A DNA stretch of 64,000 nucleotides from Blastopirellula retiformator (lineage in GTDB: Bacteria; Planctomycetota; Planctomycetia; Pirellulales; Pirellulaceae): positions 986,702-1,050,701 of the forward strand of contig NZ_SJPF01000003.1 in assembly GCF_007859755.1 (NCBI RefSeq), written 5' to 3'. The first letter of the stretch is position 1. Each line of letters opens with the position of its first letter. The notes beneath the pieces are model-generated. The model saw nothing but the letters and a program-made list of their open reading frames with translations. It made no database searches and had not been told where the DNA came from. Made by a program: the position numbers and the translations under genes. This document shows positions 16,602-28,716 of this stretch, piece by piece.

Positions 16602-17891
16602 CTAGCCCCGTTTCTCCAGCGGGACGAAGTCGCGTTCGGTTTCGCCGGTATAGACCTGACGCGGACGGCAGATCCGCTTGGTCGGCGAGCCTTGCATTTC
16701 TTTCCAGTGAGCGATCCAGCCCGGCAGACGTCCGATGGCGAACAGCACCGTGAACATCTGGACCGGAATGCCGATCGCACGGTAGATGACGCCAGAATAG
16801 AAGTCGACGTTCGGGTAGAGCTTCCGTTCGATGAAGTACTCGTCGTTCAGAGCGACTTCTTCCAGACGCTGGGCGACCTCAAAGATCGGATCCTTGATTT
16901 CCAGCTTCGAGAGTAGCGTATCGCACGCCTTCTTGATGATCGTGGCCCGCGGATCGAAGTTCTTGTAAACGCGGTGACCGAAGCCCATCAGGCGGAACTT
17001 GCTGGTCTTGTCTTTGGCCAGCTTGACGTACTTTTCGACGTCCTTGCCGTCGGCGATGATCTTCTCGAGCATCGAGACGACCGCTTCGTTGGCGCCGCCA
17101 TGTAGCGGGCCCCACAAGGCGCTGATGCCGGCCGAGATCGACGCAAACAGGTTGGCGTCCGAAGAGCCGACCATGCGAACGGTCGACGTGCTGCAGTTTT
17201 GCTCGTGGTCGGCGTGAACGATCAGCAGCAGATTGAGTGCGCTGACGAAGTCGGGATCGACGTGGAACGGTTCGCTCGGAACGGCGAACATCATCTGCAG
17301 GAAGTTCTCGCAGTACGACAGGTCGTTTTGCGGATAGACGAACGGCTGACCGACCGACTTCTTGAAGCTGTAGGCGGCGATCGTCGGCAATTTGGCCAAC
17401 AACCGGTGAATCGAGACCTCGACCTGACGCGGATCGTGCGGGTTGAGCGAGTCTTGATAGAAGGTCGAAAGCGCGCTGACCACCGAGCTGAGAATCGCCA
17501 TCGGATGGGCGTCGCGGGGGAAGCCGTTGTAGAATGACCGCATGTCTTCGTGCAGCATCGTGTGCCGGCGGATCGACTTGCGGAAGTCCATAATTTCCTG
17601 CTCGGTCGGCAATTCGCCGTAGATCAGCAGGTACATGACCTCGACAAAGTCGCAGTTGCTGGCGAGCTGTTCGATCGGATAGCCGCGATACCGCAGAATT
17701 CCCTTCTCGCCGTCCAGATAGGTGATGTTGCTAGTGGTGGAGCCGGTATTGACGTAACCGTCATCCAGCGTGATGAAACCGGTTGCAGCTCGCAACTTAC
17801 CGATGTCGACGGCGGTTTCGTGCTCCGACCCCTCGACGATCGGCAATTCGATCTCGGCATCGCGTACGCGTAGATGGGCGACCTCAGTCAT
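16602..17891 (-). CDS. gltA: Citrate synthase (type II)
   Basis: The start is the ATG at 17891 (MTEVAHLRVRD), with GAGGAG six bases upstream; 429 residues, the normal length of hexameric bacterial citrate synthases. Visible are the substrate/catalytic segments LLIVHADHEQNCSTSTVRM (catalytic His region), GPLHGGANEAVVSML and MGFGHRVYKNFDPRA (second His and Arg), with the catalytic Asp region further on. It condenses acetyl-CoA and oxaloacetate as the entry step of the TCA cycle. It is the last gene of a minus-strand run mfd - parvulin - gltA, but the 236-base gap before it suggests its own promoter. Confidence 0.96.
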   Translation of the reverse strand: MTEVAHLRVRDAEIELPIVEGSEHETAVDIGKLRAATGFITLDDGYVNTGSTTSNITYLDGEKGILRYRGYPIEQLASNCDFVEVMYLLIYGELPTEQEIMDFRKSIRRHTMLHEDMRSFYNGFPRDAHPMAILSSVVSALSTFYQDSLNPHDPRQVEVSIHRLLAKLPTIAAYSFKKSVGQPFVYPQNDLSYCENFLQMMFAVPSEPFHVDPDFVSALNLLLIVHADHEQNCSTSTVRMVGSSDANLFASISAGISALWGPLHGGANEAVVSMLEKIIADGKDVEKYVKLAKDKTSKFRLMGFGHRVYKNFDPRATIIKKACDTLLSKLEIKDPIFEVAQRLEEVALNDEYFIERKLYPNVDFYSGVIYRAIGIPVQMFTVLFAIGRLPGWIAHWKEMQGSPTKRICRPRQVYTGETERDFVPLEKRG

Positions 17892-18127
17892 CGACGGCTC
17901 CTCTTCGTCATCAAAAGCGACGTGCGACGTCCGAAGGTCGGGTCGCATGGATGTGAAAGCATGGGGTGAGAAATACTCTACCCGATGGATGCGGTCGGCA
18001 AAATAGCCGAAGGCGCAATTCGCCCCCGCAGATAACCGCACTACCGCCAATTCTACATCCCTCGCACGTTCGAGACGAGGAGGGAAGACCGGCGAAAGAG
18101 ATATTAGCCCGGCTTGTGCTGCAGGGC

Positions 18128-19861
18128 CTAGCGTCGCGATTCCGGTGAAGGGGACGTTGCGGTCTGGGAAGACTTTTCCTCGTCAAAGATCGTCCAAACC
18201 GTGGTCCGTTTGCGAACGCCGGTGATGTACTCGCGTTGGGCTTGGTTAGCTCGCTCGTTTCGAATCTTTTCTTTAATTTCTAGTTGCGCGTCGCGGAACG
18301 GCTTCATCGAGTCCTCTTCCCGCTCCAGAACTCGCACAATGTGATACCCTTCCGGCGACTCGATAATCTGACTTAGCCGGTTGGGCGGCAGCGAAAAAAT
18401 CGCCCTGTCGATCGTTTCGTTTTTCAGGCTGTCGCGGGTAGTCCAGTCATATTGCCCCCCGTCAGAAGCTCGAAAGCCCTGCGAGTGCTTCTTGGCTACG
18501 GCGTCGAGCGGGGCCCCGCGCAGCACCTGATTGCCCATATCGGCGATTGCCTGCTCGGCCTCGCCTTTGGTGTTGAATTTGTCGAACCGGACCATCAGCT
18601 GCTCCCAGCGAGCCCGGGCGGGGCGTTCGTATTCCGCAGCATGCTCATGGTAAAAGTCGAGCATTTGCCGGTGGGTCACTTCGGTGTCAGGTTTGACGTG
18701 CGTACGCAACTGCTGCTGCGCGATAATTTGTTCCAGGAATAGCCGTTTCTTCTTCTCCAGCGACGACCCTTCTTTTCGCAATGCGATATCGAGCTCGGCC
18801 GGCGTCTGGACGCCGTATTGCTTTAGATCGCTTTCCATCTGGTACTCGGCGTACTGCGTGTCGAGGTGCGCCTGCATCTCGGTCAGCTTGTCTTGCGGGA
18901 TGGTTCGGATGAAATCGAGATAGACCATCTTGGTGTCGATCATGTTGGGCAGCAGTTCGCGCAGGGCCAGCTGACGCTGTTCTTCCAAGATCTCTTCGGT
19001 GACTTGGGCCTGCTGCTCTTCGGGCAATTGAGCGACGCGCTTGGCGATCGCCTGGTTGACCGGTCCGAGGATATCACCCGCCAAGATCGGCTGTCCGCCG
19101 ACGAGCGCGACGATGCGGGCCGGCTTAAACAGCTTGTCGTCGGCAGCAACCGGGGGAGCCTGCATCGGCGGCCCCTGGGGATACGCGGGGGTTGCCGGGG
19201 GGGCGACGTTGTTGGTCGCGGAATAACCATTGGCGACCGGCGGGGCATAGTTGCCGGTCGAATAATTGCTATTGGGAGAACCGCCGGCGGTTGGATAGCC
19301 GCTTGGCGGCGCATACGGATTGGCGCCGCCATACTGACTTGGCGTAGCGCTGGGCGCTGCAGTGCGCTGCCAAGGTTGATAGCCTGACTGCGTCGGCGGA
19401 GTCGTGGCGGCCGCTTGCGGTGGTTGTTGTTGGCCCCAGGCCGATGCCGCTTGTTGGTATTGATCGGGACGCCAAGGTTGCGTCGTTCCATTGGCAGCCG
19501 GGACGCTGCTGGTCGGCTGGTCGCCGATTTGCGTCGTTACGGCGCGGCGACTCGGTTGTTGCGTGTAACCGGGCGCAGCGTAGGGATTGCTGGGATAGGG
19601 AAGCGGCGTCGTTGTTGGCGCTGGCGTTTGGGCAGCGCCTTGCGCATCGGCGACGCGGTAGTCGGGCGCACTTCCTCCGCGGTTCTTAAAAGGATCAGTC
19701 GGCGTCGTTTCGGTCGTCGACTTGCCGCTCCAGGGAAGCCAAGAACGTAAGCCGCTCATCTGCGCATGAAGTTGCGCCGACTTGGCGCACCACGGAAGCG
19801 AACCGAACGTCGTCACGACGAACGTCACGAGGAAGATGGAAATCGAGCTGCGGCGGATCAA
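18128..19861 (-). CDS. Exported SurA/PrsA-like parvulin peptidyl-prolyl isomerase
   Basis: 577 residues, TTG start at 19861 with GGAGGG four bases upstream. A signal sequence (about 1-34) precedes a long Pro/Gln/Ala/Thr-rich low-complexity region (~45-235). Residues ~240-395 resemble the SurA N-terminal chaperone helices (VALVGGQPILAGDILGPV and later VTHRQMLDFYHEHAAEYERP). Residues ~405-510 form a PpiC/parvulin domain, with ASDGGQYDWTTRDSLKNETI and GYHIVRVLEREE. It would assist outer-membrane or secreted protein folding in the periplasm. The Pro/Gln-rich insert is unusual for SurA. The gene begins 100 bases after mfd. Confidence 0.9.
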   Translation of the reverse strand: MIRRSSISIFLVTFVVTTFGSLPWCAKSAQLHAQMSGLRSWLPWSGKSTTETTPTDPFKNRGGSAPDYRVADAQGAAQTPAPTTTPLPYPSNPYAAPGYTQQPSRRAVTTQIGDQPTSSVPAANGTTQPWRPDQYQQAASAWGQQQPPQAAATTPPTQSGYQPWQRTAAPSATPSQYGGANPYAPPSGYPTAGGSPNSNYSTGNYAPPVANGYSATNNVAPPATPAYPQGPPMQAPPVAADDKLFKPARIVALVGGQPILAGDILGPVNQAIAKRVAQLPEEQQAQVTEEILEEQRQLALRELLPNMIDTKMVYLDFIRTIPQDKLTEMQAHLDTQYAEYQMESDLKQYGVQTPAELDIALRKEGSSLEKKKRLFLEQIIAQQQLRTHVKPDTEVTHRQMLDFYHEHAAEYERPARARWEQLMVRFDKFNTKGEAEQAIADMGNQVLRGAPLDAVAKKHSQGFRASDGGQYDWTTRDSLKNETIDRAIFSLPPNRLSQIIESPEGYHIVRVLEREEDSMKPFRDAQLEIKEKIRNERANQAQREYITGVRKRTTVWTIFDEEKSSQTATSPSPESRR

Positions 19862-19961
19862 GGAACCCTCCGTCCAGGCAAATAACGGGCCCGAGCGAGT
19901 TTGGCTGGCAACAAATCCTCAGTAGTCGAATCTATTGAGGGGGCGCGATAATAGAGAGAGA

Positions 19962-22900
19962 TCAACTGGGCTGCAAGATAGATTTCGCCGTGTTGATGAT
20001 AGCGTCTGCGTCCGCGTCGCTCGTCTTCAGTGGGACGTAAACGCTTTTGTCGTCAACGATTCGGAAATTGCGACCATGTAGCTTTGCTAGCTGTTCGACG
20101 CGGCCTCGATCCGAGTACTGAAAGACAAGGTAGTCGTCCTCCAAGAAGATCGCGTTGATCTGCCAAAATGCGGCGTCGAGCTTGATCTCCGTCAGGCGCA
20201 GCATCCGCTCGACTGGATCAGGGAACGGCCCAAAGCGGTCGAGCATTTCTTCCTTCAGGTTTGCAATGTCGGTGTCGCTAGCAACCCGGGTCATGCGGCG
20301 ATAGAGATCGATTTTCTGCCGCATGTCGCTGATGTAGGTGTCCGGCAAAAAGGCGGAGCCCGGCAGATCGACGTCGACGTCGATTGAAATCTGCGGCGGC
20401 ATTCGCTTCATCCGTCGCACCGCCTTTTCTAAGAGCTGACAGTAGAGTTCGTACCCAACCATCGCGATGTGGCCGCTTTGCTGGGTGCCGAGGATATTGC
20501 CGGCGCCACGGATTTCCAAGTCCCGCATCGAGATCGCGAATCCAGCACCCATGTGGCTGAACTCCTCAATCGCGTGCAGCCGCTTTGCCGCGACCGGGCT
20601 CAGATGCCGACCCGGTTGCAGCAGCAAGTAGCAATAGGCCCGATGCTTGTACCGCCCGACGCGACCCCGTAATTGATGCAAGTCAGCCAGGCCGTACCGA
20701 TCCGCCTCGTCGACGAAGATCGTGTTGGCGTTGGGAATGTCGAGCCCGCTTTCGACGATCGTCGTCGCTAGCAGCAGGTCGAATTTCCCTTCAACGAAAT
20801 CGACCATCACCTGCTCAAGCGCCCCTTCCGGCATCTGACCGTGGCCGATGCCGATCTTCGCTTCGGGGACGATTCGCTTCAGTTTGGCGGCGACCAGTTG
20901 GATGTCTTGCACTCGATTGTGGACGAAATAAACCTGCCCGCCCCGCGACAACTCGCGCAGCACTGCATGGCGAATCAGTTCGTCTCCCCAGCGAGAAACC
21001 TTCGTTTCGACCGCGACACGATCCTGCGGCGCCGTTTCCAGGTTCGAGATATCCCGCACGCCAACCAGCGACATATGCAACGTGCGAGGAATTGGCGTCG
21101 CCGTCATCGTCAGCACGTCGACGGTGGTCCGCAGTTGTTTGAGCTTCTCCTTGATTTCGACGCCGAATCGCTGCTCTTCGTCGATGATCACCAGCCCCAG
21201 GTTTTGGAAACGGACGTCTTTGGACGCCAAGCGATGCGTACCGACCACAATGTCGACCGAGCCTTCCTTCAGCCCGCGAACGACGTCACGCTGCTCGGCT
21301 GCCGAGGCGAAGCGGCTGAGCCGGGCAATCGTAAACGGAAACTCCGCCATTCGCTGCCGCAGGCTCTTGTAATGCTGCTCGGCCAGGATCGTGGTAGGCA
21401 CCAGAATGGCCACCTGATAGCCATTGTCGACCGCCTTAAACGCGCCCCGCATGGCGACTTCGGTCTTGCCGAAACCGACGTCGCCGCACAGCAGCCGGTC
21501 CATCGGTCGCGGCTGTTCCATATCGAACTTGATATTGCCGATCGCCGCCAATTGATCTTCGGTCTCTTCGTAAGGGAACGAGAGGTCGAACTCCCGCTGC
21601 CAGAGCGTATCGGCCGAGAAAGCGATGCCTGGGCGGCTACGGCGCATCGCCTGCACTTCCAGCAGTTCGCCGGCCAGGTCGTGCACCGCCTGTTCGACCG
21701 CCTTCTTCTGTTTCTGCCAAGTAACGCCGCCGATTTTGGCCAACGGTGGGCGGGTCTTCGACCCACCGACATACTTCTGAACCAGGTCGACTTTGGAGGC
21801 CGGAACGTAAACTTTGGTCCCGCCGTGAAACTCGATCTCGAGATGCTCTTCGACCTGCCGCTGCTTCTCGATCATCTTCAGGCCGCGGTAACGGCCGATG
21901 CCATGCGCAAGGTGAACGACCAGGTCGCCGCTCCGCAAATCGAGGAAGCTGTCGATCACCTTTCCCAGTTTGCGCGTCGCCGGGCGTTGGCGACGCACGC
22001 GATGGAACAACTGATCGCCGCTGACCAGCACGACGCTCTCTTCGCGATAGCGAAAGCCTTGCGGCATCCGGCCCAGCGAAAAGTGGAGTCGCCCGCTTTG
22101 CTGCAGTTCGCCTCCCTGGAAGATCTCCTGCAGGCGTTCAATCTCCGCTTCGGTCTGGCAGATGATGTAGACGTCTTGCCCGGTGCTCAGCGCTTCGAGC
22201 TCGCCGCGCACGCGTTCGATCTCGCCGCTGAACTGTTCGACGGACTCAAAGTGAAGCGTCAAACTCGCGTCGAGATGCCCGCTTGCGACGCTCGACAGGC
22301 TTAGCGTGCCCAGCGGCTGCAGCTTTTGCATCGTCTCCGGTAAGCCGAACTTGTCTTCGACCCGTTCCAGGCGATCGAGATATTGCTCGGCCGATTCCTT
22401 GATCCGTTCCAGCTCGATCAATACGCAGACCGAGGCGCTTGGCAGGTAATCGGAAAAGTGTCCGGTCTGCCCTTTCCCGTACCGCAGCACGGTGATTTCG
22501 GCCGAGTCGAGCGGATGCAGACTTCGCTGCGTCTCGATCTCAAACTGGCGAATCGATTCGACCTCGTCGCCGAATAGTTCGATGCGGGCCGGTTGTTCCC
22601 AATCCGGGGCGAAAACGTCGAGAATTCCGCCGCGCAGCGAGAATTCGCCGGGCAACTCGACGGCGCTGGTCGAATGGAATTTATGCCGCACCAGCCATTG
22701 GGCAAGCTCTTCCAGGTCCAGCTGATCGCCGGCGACGACGCGGCGACTATTGGCTGAAACGTTTGCGGCGCTCGGAACCGGCTGCAGCAGGCTCTCGATA
22801 CTGGTGACGATGAACTTGGGCGGCGGACCATGCGTCAGCTGCTTTAAAACGCGAAGTCGACGTCCGTAAATCTCGTCGTGCAGCAGACGCTCGCTGCGAT

Positions 22901-23195
22901 CCGATTCCCACGCGGGAAATTGCACGACCGAAGCTTCGGTAAATGTTCGCAAGGCATCGTAGACGTCATCGATATTGGCCAGCGTCGGACAGACGACCAA
23001 CATCGGGCCGGCAGCGTCGATTTGGGCGGCCGCGGCAACTAGCGCGCACGCTGAACCCCAGACTCCCTCGATCGTCCCCTTCCGCCCGGCGGCGACTTGA
23101 GTGACGAGTTCGCGGAACTCCGTTCTTTCAGCGAGTCCTTGCGGCAGGCTACGCAGTTGTGCGGCCGCCGATTCTAGGGTGGTCCCAGTTGCCAT
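19962..23195 (-). CDS. mfd: Transcription-repair coupling factor Mfd
   Basis: The start chosen is the ATG at 23195 (MATGTTLES); 1077 residues, slightly shorter than the ~1150 of E. coli. The domain order is canonical: UvrB-like N-terminal module (~1-390), the RNA-polymerase-interacting CarD-like domain (DLVVHLAHGIGRYRGLKMIE, about 430-500), a SF2 translocase with Walker A GDVGFGKTEVAM (about 565-576), DEEQRFG (about 665), TATPIPRT and QLRGRVGR, and the TRCF C-terminal domain. It removes RNA polymerase stalled at lesions and recruits UvrA. The start lacks a clear Shine-Dalgarno, so an upstream start cannot be excluded. Confidence 0.96.
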   Translation of the reverse strand: MATGTTLESAAAQLRSLPQGLAERTEFRELVTQVAAGRKGTIEGVWGSACALVAAAAQIDAAGPMLVVCPTLANIDDVYDALRTFTEASVVQFPAWESDRSERLLHDEIYGRRLRVLKQLTHGPPPKFIVTSIESLLQPVPSAANVSANSRRVVAGDQLDLEELAQWLVRHKFHSTSAVELPGEFSLRGGILDVFAPDWEQPARIELFGDEVESIRQFEIETQRSLHPLDSAEITVLRYGKGQTGHFSDYLPSASVCVLIELERIKESAEQYLDRLERVEDKFGLPETMQKLQPLGTLSLSSVASGHLDASLTLHFESVEQFSGEIERVRGELEALSTGQDVYIICQTEAEIERLQEIFQGGELQQSGRLHFSLGRMPQGFRYREESVVLVSGDQLFHRVRRQRPATRKLGKVIDSFLDLRSGDLVVHLAHGIGRYRGLKMIEKQRQVEEHLEIEFHGGTKVYVPASKVDLVQKYVGGSKTRPPLAKIGGVTWQKQKKAVEQAVHDLAGELLEVQAMRRSRPGIAFSADTLWQREFDLSFPYEETEDQLAAIGNIKFDMEQPRPMDRLLCGDVGFGKTEVAMRGAFKAVDNGYQVAILVPTTILAEQHYKSLRQRMAEFPFTIARLSRFASAAEQRDVVRGLKEGSVDIVVGTHRLASKDVRFQNLGLVIIDEEQRFGVEIKEKLKQLRTTVDVLTMTATPIPRTLHMSLVGVRDISNLETAPQDRVAVETKVSRWGDELIRHAVLRELSRGGQVYFVHNRVQDIQLVAAKLKRIVPEAKIGIGHGQMPEGALEQVMVDFVEGKFDLLLATTIVESGLDIPNANTIFVDEADRYGLADLHQLRGRVGRYKHRAYCYLLLQPGRHLSPVAAKRLHAIEEFSHMGAGFAISMRDLEIRGAGNILGTQQSGHIAMVGYELYCQLLEKAVRRMKRMPPQISIDVDVDLPGSAFLPDTYISDMRQKIDLYRRMTRVASDTDIANLKEEMLDRFGPFPDPVERMLRLTEIKLDAAFWQINAIFLEDDYLVFQYSDRGRVEQLAKLHGRNFRIVDDKSVYVPLKTSDADADAIINTAKSILQPS

Positions 23196-23329
23196 GCGAT
23201 TGAGCGAAATTTTACGTTTCCCAGGCCCCGCTCGCCAAGTCCGAACCAAATTTCGCCTCCTGCCCCCCAATGGCGTTGCAATCTGGCGAGTTTTCGGTTC
23301 GTTTCGGATGGCGTGAAAGGGGTTTTGCG

Positions 23330-23978
23330 ATGCGCAGATGGCAATTGCTGGTCGGCTTGGCGTGGGCACTTGGCATGACGACACTACTCAAGGCGGATGT
23401 CGCCGATTGGGGCGAATTGGTCGACCCGAAGGGAGATTGTCCGGTTGAACAGAACCAGGGGAAGCTCGACTTTCACGTTCCGCCAGGGATTCACAATCTG
23501 AACCCGATTATTGGCGACACCTCGGCGCCTCGCGTAATGCGTGACGTCAAAGGGGATTTCGTCGTCGAACTTCAGATCCTCGATTCACGCCGAGAAAACA
23601 GGGACGATTAAGTCGAGTTACGTCGCTGCCGGCCTGCTCGTCTCGCAAGACGAGCAGAACTTCCTTCGCTGGACTCGATCGGCCGTCGGAGAAGCGAAAG
23701 CGACCTTCGCTTCGGCCGAGCTGTACGAGCAGGGAAAGCTGGCGGGTGGTTTCAACCTGGCCTGGAACGGTCAGCCAATGTGGCTGCGGCTAGAACGCCG
23801 TGCGGATCGGGTATTTCTGTGGATTGGCGACGACGGAACCCAATGGCGTCGCCATACATCGCTGCGAATGCCGTTTCTGCAGGACCTCAAAGTCGGCGTT
23901 TTCGCGCTCAACTCGACCAAGACCGAGTTCTCGGCGACGGTCAGCGACTTCTATTTGCTGGGCGCTGCGGCCATATAG
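23330..23978 (+). pseudogene. Frameshifted exported concanavalin-like (DUF1349-type) protein
   Basis: The ATG at 23330 (MRRWQLLVGLAWALG) has AAAGGGG upstream and begins a signal peptide. The frame runs to a stop at 23609-23611 (through VMRDVKGDFVVELQILDS). The homologous continuation, AAGLLVSQDEQNFLRWTRS and later PMWLRLERRADRVFLWIGDD, lies in the +1 frame and ends at 23978. Joined, the two give a ~215-residue beta-jelly-roll protein of the kind (GDFVVE...GLLVxQDExNFLR) found in DUF1349/'regulation of enolase' proteins. The shift is between about 23575 and 23615, around a run CGAGAAAACAGGG. It could be a true pseudogene, a sequencing error or, less likely, programmed frameshifting. Confidence 0.7.
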
Positions 23979-24240
23979 AACCAATTCCCTCGGCTGCCCG
24001 TATTACAAAGCGCGCGACTTGGTGCGGGCGGCTGGAAAAGGTTCGATTTCGACCCCCAAATTCCGCGCTCGCGCCATGCGAGGTAGCGACGGCGTGGCTT
24101 CGAAAGGGGCCGATCTTCCAAAAATTTTCACAAAACGCGATTCGCGGAAAACCCCGAGAAAACAGGGGTGTATCGCGTATCTTACCTGCTCTGGCGGTGG
24201 ATCTTTTCGATCCACTTTCTGATTTCGGCGCTGCCCCCGT

Positions 24241-24269
24241 TTGACACTGGGTCAGGGATCCCGTAAATT
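24241..24269 (+). promoter_or_regulatory. Candidate sigma-70 promoter for 23S-5S rRNA
   Basis: A perfect -35 TTGACA (24241-24246) is followed, after exactly 17 bases, by TAAATT (24264-24269; 4 of 6 to TATAAT). It lies ~395 bases upstream of the 23S 5' end and ahead of the boxA-like element. Start-site mapping would be needed to confirm it. Confidence 0.45.
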
Positions 24270-24336
24270 CCTTTCTTCTCGTTGAGGGCAATACCTTAAC
24301 AGGGAGACGCTGCTCCAAACTGGAGAGGCGACAAAA

Positions 24337-24350
24337 GCGATCTTTGACAA
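24337..24350 (+). promoter_or_regulatory. boxA-like rRNA antitermination element
   Basis: GCGATCTTTGACAA resembles the boxA of rRNA operons (TGCTCTTTAACA) at the core TCTTTGACA, and is followed by ATTTGGCAAATG. In other bacteria NusB/NusE bind this RNA so that polymerase transcribes rRNA without Rho termination. Its presence in front of a 23S gene without 16S fits an independently transcribed operon. Confidence 0.55.
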
Positions 24351-24471
24351 TTTGGCAAATGAAGTAGATGGCATTCATCACGTTTGCGAACGTGGTTTGC
24401 GGTCAGCTTGACGGGCTTTGCGAGAGCAGGGTCGTTTGGTTGGTTTGCGGCTGCTAGGCAAACGTGAGAAT

Positions 24472-24548
24472 TATAGAGAATGCAAAAGTAACCGGGTCCC
24501 CAGTTCTACAAGCTGGGGATCACTTAAGGTGAAATTCTCGAGCGAAAA
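24472..24548 (+). other. 5' arm of 23S precursor processing stem, with inserted hairpin
   Basis: Two segments, TATAGAGAATGCAAA (24472-24486) and AAATTCTCGAGCGAAAA (24532-24548), are complementary to one continuous sequence 3' of the 23S gene (27553-27581). The ~45 bases between them contain their own hairpin (TCCCCAG...CTGGGGA, about 24497-24519), so the precursor would form a three-way junction. Such flanking stems are RNase III sites in other bacteria. Confidence 0.65.
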
Positions 24549-24662
24549 ATATCGTTAAAACGGATCGGATATCTAATTGGCGTCGCCGCCGCGAGGCGTC
24601 GGCGTACCAGTAGGTCCGGTAGCTAAAGCGAATATTTACGGCGGAAAGCTTTGAATATTTGT

Positions 24663-27538
<2,876 letters not shown>

Positions 27539-27552
27539 CTTATATTCAACGC

Positions 27553-27581
27553 TTTTCACTCGAGAATTTGCGTTCTCTATA
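27553..27581 (+). other. 3' arm of 23S precursor processing stem
   Basis: TTTTCACTCGAGAATT followed by TGCGTTCTCTATA is the continuous complement of the two 5' segments at 24472-24486 and 24532-24548, allowing a few G-U or mismatched pairs. The rest of the 23S-5S spacer (27582-27751) holds no tRNA and nothing else that I can name. Confidence 0.65.
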
Positions 27582-27751
27582 AAAATCAATTCGTCGCTTG
27601 CTTAAGCTCGACCTTCGGGTGAGCTCGATTGAAGAAGCTTCAATGCTTCAGGCAGGCGACTTGTGGCCACTACGCTGCGGACCGATCACTCGGTCCGCCG
27701 TTTGCCATGAGTCATCAGGCTCGCATCAGCCCACACGTTGGTGCAAGCCTT

Positions 27752-27861
27752 TTCCGGTGACCATATCGAAAAGGTCATACCTGTTCCCATTCCGAACACA
27801 GCCGTCAAGCTTTTCGAGCCGATGATAGTGCCAAAAGCGCGAAAGTAGGTATCGCCGGATT
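27752..27861 (+). rRNA. 5S ribosomal RNA
   Basis: About 110 nt. The terminal helix TCCGGTG / CGCCGGA and the conserved internal sequences CCTGTTCCCATTCCGAACAC and GCGCGAAAGTAGG are present. It is co-oriented with 23S, ~213 bases downstream, and followed by a terminator. Confidence 0.95.
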
Positions 27862-27874
27862 TATTTACACTTCC

Positions 27875-27907
27875 AAAGCCCCAACCAAATCGGTTGGGGC
27901 TTTTTTT
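27875..27907 (+). terminator. Rho-independent terminator of the 23S-5S operon
   Basis: Perfect 11-bp stem AAGCCCCAACC / GGTTGGGGCTT with loop AAATC and a run of T. Confidence 0.95.
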
Positions 27908-28002
27908 GTGCGCTGGGGGGCAAGTTTCCCTTCGCGATGGAAAGTGTTGCCCGCTATACTCTTCGGAGTAGTTGTACCTCTCCCGCGACCTCCGAGATTC
28001 TC

Positions 28003-28716
28003 ATGAGCAATGACGATCGCTTCACCGTGAATGACCCCTATGCGCAACCGCCGAGAAAGAAGTCGAGCGGCGCTGGCTGGATCTTTGGGATTGGTGGGTG
28101 CATTGTCGCTGCGGTGTTTGCTCCGTTCTTGCTTGTCTGCGGCTGTTGCGGCGGTCTTATGCAGTGGGCCATGAATCAACGCGCCGAAATGATTGCCACG
28201 GCGGTGGAGGGAGACGAGACCCTTCGGCAGGAGATCGGCGACGTTTCCTCGTGCTCGATCAATTGGTCCGGGTCGATGTCGGCCGGAGATGACGTGTTCG
28301 TCTTTGATGTCAGCGGCGACAAGGGGAGCGGTTCGCTCTACGTCCACGAGGCGGGTGACGACGTCGAGAAGATTGTGTTGCACAAAGGGGACGAAGAGTG
28401 GGAGCTGACGTTTGATCCGGAAATGTTGAAGGACGACTGGACGACCGATCCCGAAGTGACCGAACTGATCGACAACAACCCGTCGATTCGGCAGGAGATC
28501 GGCGAGATCGAGAAATGTGAGATGAATTTGGGCGACTCCATCTCCGAGGATGACCCGAATCTGTACATCTACGACATTGTCGGCGACAAAGGACGCGGCC
28601 AATTGGAAGTCATGTTTGACGATGACGACGAAATCGTCGGGGTCACGCTGAAAAAGGAAGGGAAAGACTTCGAGCTCAACCTGGGTGACGAGCCATCGCT
28701 TCCCCCGATGAAGTAG
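28003..28716 (+). CDS. Membrane protein with duplicated Coa1-like domain
   Basis: The start is the ATG at 28003 (MSNDDRFTVNDPY); 237 residues. A short cytoplasmic N-terminus precedes one transmembrane helix (GIGGCIVAAVFAPFLLVCG, about 30-48) and a CGCCGG cluster. Outside are two ~75-residue repeats: TLRQEIGDVSSCSINWSGS...VSGDKGSGSLYV and SIRQEIGEIEKCEMNLGDS...IVGDKGRGQLEV. The pattern (a helix, a central Cys, then xGxKGxGxLxV strand) resembles the cytochrome-oxidase assembly protein Coa1/Tim21-like fold. Assignment to that family is tentative. Its TAG stop overlaps the GTG start of the methyltransferase gene. Confidence 0.72.
   Translation: MSNDDRFTVNDPYAQPPRKKSSGAGWIFGIGGCIVAAVFAPFLLVCGCCGGLMQWAMNQRAEMIATAVEGDETLRQEIGDVSSCSINWSGSMSAGDDVFVFDVSGDKGSGSLYVHEAGDDVEKIVLHKGDEEWELTFDPEMLKDDWTTDPEVTELIDNNPSIRQEIGEIEKCEMNLGDSISEDDPNLYIYDIVGDKGRGQLEVMFDDDDEIVGVTLKKEGKDFELNLGDEPSLPPMK

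Larger units (their letters stand above)
23979..24662 (+). other. Non-coding leader region of the 23S-5S rRNA operon
   Basis: No convincing gene lies in these 684 bases. They hold a candidate promoter at 24241, a boxA-like antitermination element at 24337, a pairing arm for 23S processing (24472-24548) with an inserted hairpin TCCCCAG/CTGGGGA, and otherwise unassigned sequence. Confidence 0.7.

Noticed and set aside
20841..22304. 487-residue plus-strand open frame within mfd
   Set aside because: It lies wholly opposite mfd, whose motifs are unmistakable; its composition is that of an antisense frame of a GC-rich gene.
24343..24372. Second rRNA promoter at TTGACA 24344
   Set aside because: No acceptable -10 lies 16-18 bases downstream; the sequence fits a boxA-like element better.
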